Below, piece by piece: positions 14,564 through 18,012 of a stretch of DNA of 18,012 nt. The notes under the pieces were generated by a model. That model did not search any database. It saw only the letters and a list, made by a program, of their open reading frames with translations, and had not been told where the DNA came from. Position 1 is the first letter of the stretch; every line of letters starts with the position of its first letter. A program made the translations under genes and the position numbers. Origin of the DNA: Eubacterium sp. (lineage in GTDB: Bacteria; Bacillota; Clostridia; Lachnospirales; CAG-274); contig JAJBVU010000104.1 of NCBI GenBank assembly GCA_020859645.1, positions 1-18,012 on the forward strand, given 5' to 3'.

Positions 14564-16159
14564 ATGATTGCCCTTTACATAAGGCTTTCACGCAGTGACA
14601 ATGACCTGAGCGAATATAAGTGTCAAAGCAACAGCGTGGAAAACCAGAGAAAGCTTTTAAATGATTTTTTAGAGGAAATGCCCGACTTAAGAGACGAATA
14701 CGCCGAGGAATTTATAGACGACGGAAAAAGCGGAACGGACTTTCACCGCCCCGCCTTTCAAAAAATGCTCGCCCTTATCAAAAAAGGAAAAATCAACACA
14801 GTTATAGTCAAGGATTTTTCACGCTTCGGCAGAAACTACATAGAGTGCGCCGACTATTTGGAGACACTTTTCCCCTTTTTGGGCGTTCGCTTTATTTCCG
14901 TAACTGACGGCTATGACAGCGGAAGCTGCAGCAAGGACAGACAGCTTGAAGCGGCAGTGAAAAACATAGTCAATTCCTATTATTCTCAGGACTTATCCCA
15001 AAAAATAACCTCAACCTTTCAGCTGAAAAGAGAAAAGGGCGAGTTTTTCTTCAATCCTCCTTTCGGCTATGTTAAGGACGAAAACAGCCCCGGAAAGATT
15101 TTGATTGACGAAGAAGCGGCTGCTGTTGTAAGAAAAATTTTTTCATTAGCCTGTGAAGGCAAGGGCGCAGGCTCCATTGCCAAAATTCTAAACAAGGAAA
15201 GCATTCCCACAATGGCGGCATATAACAAAGCCCGAAAAATCAAGGGAAAAGAGGGCTTTAAGGAGAAAAGCCCCTGCGCCGCCTGGACAGGCTCTAAGGT
15301 CAGGTCAATTCTTAAAAACGAGGTTTATGCCGGAACATATGTGTGCCGAAAAAGCCGACGAATTGCTCCCGGACTTTCAAAAAGCATTTCCGTCAAAGGA
15401 TCAAAGAAAATCCCCAATAACCACCCTTCCGTTGTAAGCCCCGAAATCTTTCAAAAGGCTCAGGCAATTTTCAAACCCCCAAAGGAAGGCAAAAACGAAT
15501 ATAAGCTTTATGACCTTAGGTCAAAGGTGGTCTGCGGAAGCTGCGGCTATATGATGTCATACTGCGAAAATATTTACGAGGACTGCTGCTTTTACTGCGC
15601 CCACACAATTCAGACAGGCTTATATTCGGGCTGCCCCTGTGAACGCTTTTCTGAAGAGCTTTTAAACAGCAGGGTTTTCATTCGCCTTAAGCAGTGGATA
15701 TTTTTTCTCGAAGCGGCATGGGGTAAAGCCGAAGAGGCGGAGAAAAAACGCCGCCTAAGCTTAATGTATATTAATGAAGAAAAGCAAACACTTAACTCAG
15801 AGCTTTTTGAAAAACAGGAGAAAAAGCTTTTTATGTATGAAAGCTTTTGTGACGGTGAAATAAGCAGGGAGGATTTTTTAAGCCGCAAAACAAAGCTTTC
15901 GGAGGAAATCGTCTCAATAAGGGCTTGGCTTGAAGGTCTTAAGAAAAAGGAAAAGCATCTTAAAAAGCTTAAAAACCGCCGAAAACCGGAGCTTGACTGC
16001 CTTATGGAAAAGGCGGTTCTTTTTGAAAATGAAAAAAATCTGACCCGAACTATGGCTGAGACTTTTATTGAAAAGGTAACTGTTTTTGACCGGTGGCATA
16101 TTGAAATTACATGGGTAGGTGAAAAAATTGTAAAAGAAGCTTTAAGGGAAAAGCCTTAA
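14564..16159 (+). CDS. Large serine recombinase 3
   Basis: A 531-residue large serine recombinase with almost no N-terminal extension: nucleophile S9 lies in ALYIRLSRSD. The catalytic arginines R87 and R90 are in KDFSRFGRN. The recombinase domain follows (FNPPFGYVKDEN, IAKILNKESIPT, VRSILKNEVYAGTYVC). The zinc-ribbon region is unusually rich in cysteine (324, 327, 334, 341, 342, 345, 357, 359), then a lysine-rich coiled coil (about 390-470) and the short end AETFIEKVTVFDRW. I chose the ATG at 14564 because AGGAG lies 10 bases upstream; a GTG at 14555 is one base from that box. The box itself is inside the end of recombinase 2, indicating coupled expression. It is the last gene of the operon, ending 11 bases before a terminator stem. 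Confidence 0.94.
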   Translation: MIALYIRLSRSDNDLSEYKCQSNSVENQRKLLNDFLEEMPDLRDEYAEEFIDDGKSGTDFHRPAFQKMLALIKKGKINTVIVKDFSRFGRNYIECADYLETLFPFLGVRFISVTDGYDSGSCSKDRQLEAAVKNIVNSYYSQDLSQKITSTFQLKREKGEFFFNPPFGYVKDENSPGKILIDEEAAAVVRKIFSLACEGKGAGSIAKILNKESIPTMAAYNKARKIKGKEGFKEKSPCAAWTGSKVRSILKNEVYAGTYVCRKSRRIAPGLSKSISVKGSKKIPNNHPSVVSPEIFQKAQAIFKPPKEGKNEYKLYDLRSKVVCGSCGYMMSYCENIYEDCCFYCAHTIQTGLYSGCPCERFSEELLNSRVFIRLKQWIFFLEAAWGKAEEAEKKRRLSLMYINEEKQTLNSELFEKQEKKLFMYESFCDGEISREDFLSRKTKLSEEIVSIRAWLEGLKKKEKHLKKLKNRRKPELDCLMEKAVLFENEKNLTRTMAETFIEKVTVFDRWHIEITWVGEKIVKEALREKP

Positions 16160-16170
16160 CCCCCATAGAA

Positions 16171-16203
16171 AAAGTCCCCTCGTATTTTTGAGGAGACTTT
16201 TTT
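16171..16203. terminator. Bidirectional intrinsic terminator between convergent operons
   Basis: AAAGTCCCCTC (16171-16181) pairs with GAGGAGACTTT (16190-16200), with one mismatch and an 8-base loop. Rightward transcripts meet a run of six T (16198-16203); leftward transcripts meet five T opposite 16173-16169. It ends the recombinase operon and probably also the minus-strand gene that stops at 16224. Confidence 0.8.
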
Positions 16204-16223
16204 GCTTTATGGATAGGTTTTTG

Positions 16224-16628
16224 TTATTCGTAAGGCTCTTCTTTAAAGTATGCAACAATTGCTCCGCATTTTTTGTCTATAAAAAGCCCTTCCAAAAAAT
16301 TGTCATGAAATGCAAGAGCACTTGTATAAGTGTCCATAACCTCTTTGCTTTTTACAACCCAACAGGGATTTCCCGAAAAATCATCCTTTGACTCGATGTA
16401 AAAGTCATCTTCGGAATACTCTTTTCCGTACATTTGACTATATACAATTGCCGCAAGCTTAACAGCATATTCTTCGTCATATTCAATTTTTTCACCATCC
16501 GTAATATAAATAGTTTCTTCCCTATATGTATACTGCTCCTTTTTTGAATCATAAATATGCCAAACCGCCGTAAAACAATTGGATATAATCAATATGCCTA
16601 TTATTATATAACAAATTTTTGTTTTCAT
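16224..16628 (-). CDS. Small membrane-anchored protein, possibly NTF2-like fold
   Basis: A 134-residue protein of uncertain family. Residues 5-22 are a hydrophobic segment (CYIIIGILIISNCF) that would act as a signal anchor; the cysteine lacks a proper lipobox. The remainder is soluble and acidic and would lie outside the membrane. The stretch YAVKLAAIVYSQMYGKEY, followed by a W-V-V strand (PCWVVKSK) and a final GLFIDKKCGAIVAYF, resembles the helix-then-sheet layout of small NTF2-like proteins, including those annotated as toxin immunity proteins. This resemblance is by eye only. GAGGT lies 10 bases before the ATG. It stands alone between the terminator and the downstream end of the surface-protein gene, in the same orientation as that gene and 92 bases after its stop. 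Confidence 0.6.
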   Translation of the reverse strand: MKTKICYIIIGILIISNCFTAVWHIYDSKKEQYTYREETIYITDGEKIEYDEEYAVKLAAIVYSQMYGKEYSEDDFYIESKDDFSGNPCWVVKSKEVMDTYTSALAFHDNFLEGLFIDKKCGAIVAYFKEEPYE

Positions 16629-16666
16629 ACCGATTATTACCTCACTGTTTTAGATTTTTGCGAATA

Positions 16667-16720
16667 TTATACTGTTATCCCTTCTTCTTCAATATCAATG
16701 TCAGCATCTTCGGTAACATC
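16667..16720 (-). other. In-frame acidic tail after the surface-protein stop codon
   Basis: Directly after the TAA at 16723-16721, the same frame continues for 17 sense codons, DVTEDADIDIEEEGITV, to a second TAA at 16669-16667. The residues are strongly acidic and patterned, unlike chance translation of AT-rich spacer. This suggests that the first stop is a recent nonsense mutation in a gene that formerly ended here, or, less likely, that readthrough occurs. Confidence 0.4.
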
Positions 16721-18012
16721 TTAAAATTCGCCAACAGAGGGGGAATAATAATCGCATAAGGAAGCGTGAAAAAGCCAATCCGCTGAAATCATTACTGCCA
16801 AATATTCTATATAATATTCGTTCTTTCCGTCCTTTGTATATGCGCCGTTTTTAACAGCCGTTCCCGCCTGTGTAATAAGGTCGCAGGCTCTCAAAAGACA
16901 ATATTTGTCAAGCAGACAATATGTAGGAGCTTCCGTTGAATTAAGCTTATTTCTTATATTGGTGGCTGCAGTAACAAAGGCGGAGCCGTTTCTGTATGCG
17001 TCGCTTGTGTTTTTAACCTTGTTAAGCTCCTCTGTTATGTACGGTCCTATTTCCTTGCGGTATTTTTCCATGCCTGCCTGTTTTTCGCTTGAAATATTTT
17101 CGCTTGCTTCCGCATTATATGTTTCGTCACGGATAGTGTTGTTAGCTGCATTTGTGAGATTTTTGCCGGCACTGTTCATATCGCTTATAGCTTCTTCCAC
17201 ATCTCTTTTCATATCTTCAATTTTTTTATTAACTGAAAGCTCTGAAGATGAACTGTATTTTACAGAACAAAAAACATCATAATAAAACTGCAAAACCGTA
17301 ATTTGATCGTCAACATAGGCTACAAAGGCTTTAACAAGGGTTTGATCAGCCGTAAGGGTATTTAATCTGTTGGCTGCGGCTTTATAACCCTTGCACTCCT
17401 CTATTGCGTCGTCAAAAACCTCTACAAGCTCTGATGTGGAATAAGAATATTCCAGTGCGCCGTCAATTTTATAATAGGCATATTCAAGAGTCTCGCTGAG
17501 ACAATAATTAAGAACATCTATTGAATATAATGTAGACTTATTGTTTGCACATATTTTAAGCTTCTCAGCATCCGATTCCGAAATATTGTCTTTAACAGCC
17601 GCTGCGGTGGTTGTTTCGGTCTCTTCCTCCGTTGCTGCTTCGGTTTCCGCTTCCGTTGTCTCTTCAGCGGCTTCGGTTACAGCTTCTGTCTCCGCCGAGC
17701 CTGTGGAAAGACTGACTGTTTTCGTGTCCGGATCCCAGTTTACAACAAGCCCTGCGGCTTCGCCTACTGCTCTTAAGGGCAGCATCATTGAGCCGTCAAT
17801 AATACTCGCCGGAACGTCAAGGCTGACAGCCTCTCCGTTCATAATAAATGTATCGCTGTTTGCAGTGATTTCGATTGTGTTTCCATCATTTTGAAAAACT
17901 GCTGTTTTTGTGTTGCCGTCCCAGCTGATTTCATAGCCTAACTGTTCAAAAACGCCCCTTAAGGGAATTAAGGTTCTGCCGTTTTCGATTACAGGTTCTG
18001 TTGATTGAAAGA
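16721..18012 (-). CDS. Copper-amine-oxidase N-domain surface protein, N-terminus beyond window
   Basis: The frame is open to the right edge, so the true start and any signal peptide are outside; 429 residues are visible. The first 104 hold a copper amine oxidase N-terminal-like domain (PF07833 type) with the repeated signature R-T-L-I-P-L-R-G-V-F (residues 12-21), then I-S-W-D (28-31), and again MMLPLRAVGEAAGL and W-D-P-D-T-K-T-V. A linker of about 38 residues made almost only of Thr, Glu and Ala (105-142) follows, typical of exported Clostridia proteins. The remaining 285 residues are predominantly helical, with many Ala, Asn, Ser and Tyr, and belong to no family I recognise. Such proteins are usually cell-wall or secreted factors; no enzymatic role should be assumed from the domain name. 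A Met at 17842 is internal, not the start. Confidence 0.85.
   Translation of the reverse strand, partial: FQSTEPVIENGRTLIPLRGVFEQLGYEISWDGNTKTAVFQNDGNTIEITANSDTFIMNGEAVSLDVPASIIDGSMMLPLRAVGEAAGLVVNWDPDTKTVSLSTGSAETEAVTEAAEETTEAETEAATEEETETTTAAAVKDNISESDAEKLKICANNKSTLYSIDVLNYCLSETLEYAYYKIDGALEYSYSTSELVEVFDDAIEECKGYKAAANRLNTLTADQTLVKAFVAYVDDQITVLQFYYDVFCSVKYSSSSELSVNKKIEDMKRDVEEAISDMNSAGKNLTNAANNTIRDETYNAEASENISSEKQAGMEKYRKEIGPYITEELNKVKNTSDAYRNGSAFVTAATNIRNKLNSTEAPTYCLLDKYCLLRACDLITQAGTAVKNGAYTKDGKNEYYIEYLAVMISADWLFHASLCDYYSPSVGEF

Noticed and set aside
10719..16159. The recombinase trio as a known RIT element
   Set aside because: RIT elements carry three tyrosine recombinases. All three genes here have the resolvase-type serine catalytic domain, recombinase domain and zinc ribbon.
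17590..17700. Repetitive GCTTC/GGTTTC-like DNA as a tandem repeat or CRISPR-like array
   Set aside because: It encodes the Thr/Glu/Ala linker of the surface protein in frame; the repetition follows from amino-acid composition and has no fixed unit or spacers.
16721..17842. The Met at 17842 as the start of the surface protein
   Set aside because: The frame continues without stop to the right edge and encodes a good copper-amine-oxidase N-domain signature upstream of that Met, so it is internal.

Overview
The window looks like a chromosomal segment of a low-to-mid GC anaerobic Firmicute, most likely a Clostridia gut-type bacterium. This is inferred from the strong GGAG-type ribosome binding sites, the PgcA-type phosphohexomutase, the Tn4451/Tn5397-like large serine recombinases and the copper-amine-oxidase-N-domain surface protein. 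No rRNA, tRNA or CRISPR array was seen.

Region 1 (1-10265, all minus strand) is one tightly spaced exopolysaccharide/capsule operon. In transcription order it encodes a phosphoglucomutase/phosphomannomutase, a ManC-type mannose-1-phosphate guanylyltransferase, a ManA-type mannose-6-phosphate isomerase and an AlgD-type GDP-mannose 6-dehydrogenase. These are followed by a frameshifted GT-A glycosyltransferase, an internally deleted serine-acetyltransferase-like gene not previously obvious because its fragments are short, a heparinase II/III (alginate-lyase family) protein, a GT4 glycosyltransferase, a hexapeptide-repeat acetyltransferase and the first 16 codons of another glycosyltransferase. 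The first four enzymes together would make GDP-mannose and GDP-mannuronic acid, so a uronic-acid-containing surface polymer is the simplest reading.

Three genes in this operon (the GT-A transferase and both acetyltransferases) carry poly-G tracts of 7, 9 and 8 bases in the coding strand. Two of the tracts are out of frame in this copy and one is in frame. This is the pattern expected for slipped-strand phase variation of polysaccharide decoration.

Region 2 (10266-10718) is a 450-base non-coding gap with a terminator-like leader hairpin for the polysaccharide operon, a 9-base direct repeat, a 12-base inverted repeat and a leftward-facing terminator-like hairpin. Region 3 (10719-16159, plus strand) is a translationally coupled four-gene operon: three different large serine recombinases, with a 165-residue protein between the first and second that is recognisably a serine-recombinase catalytic domain that has lost the catalytic arginines. 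It ends at a bidirectional terminator. This recombinase trio plus pseudo-recombinase is the most unusual module in the window.

Region 4 (16204-18012, minus strand) holds a small membrane-anchored protein and the C-terminal part of a copper-amine-oxidase-N-domain surface protein running off the right edge. The latter's stop codon is followed in frame by a further 17-residue acidic open stretch.
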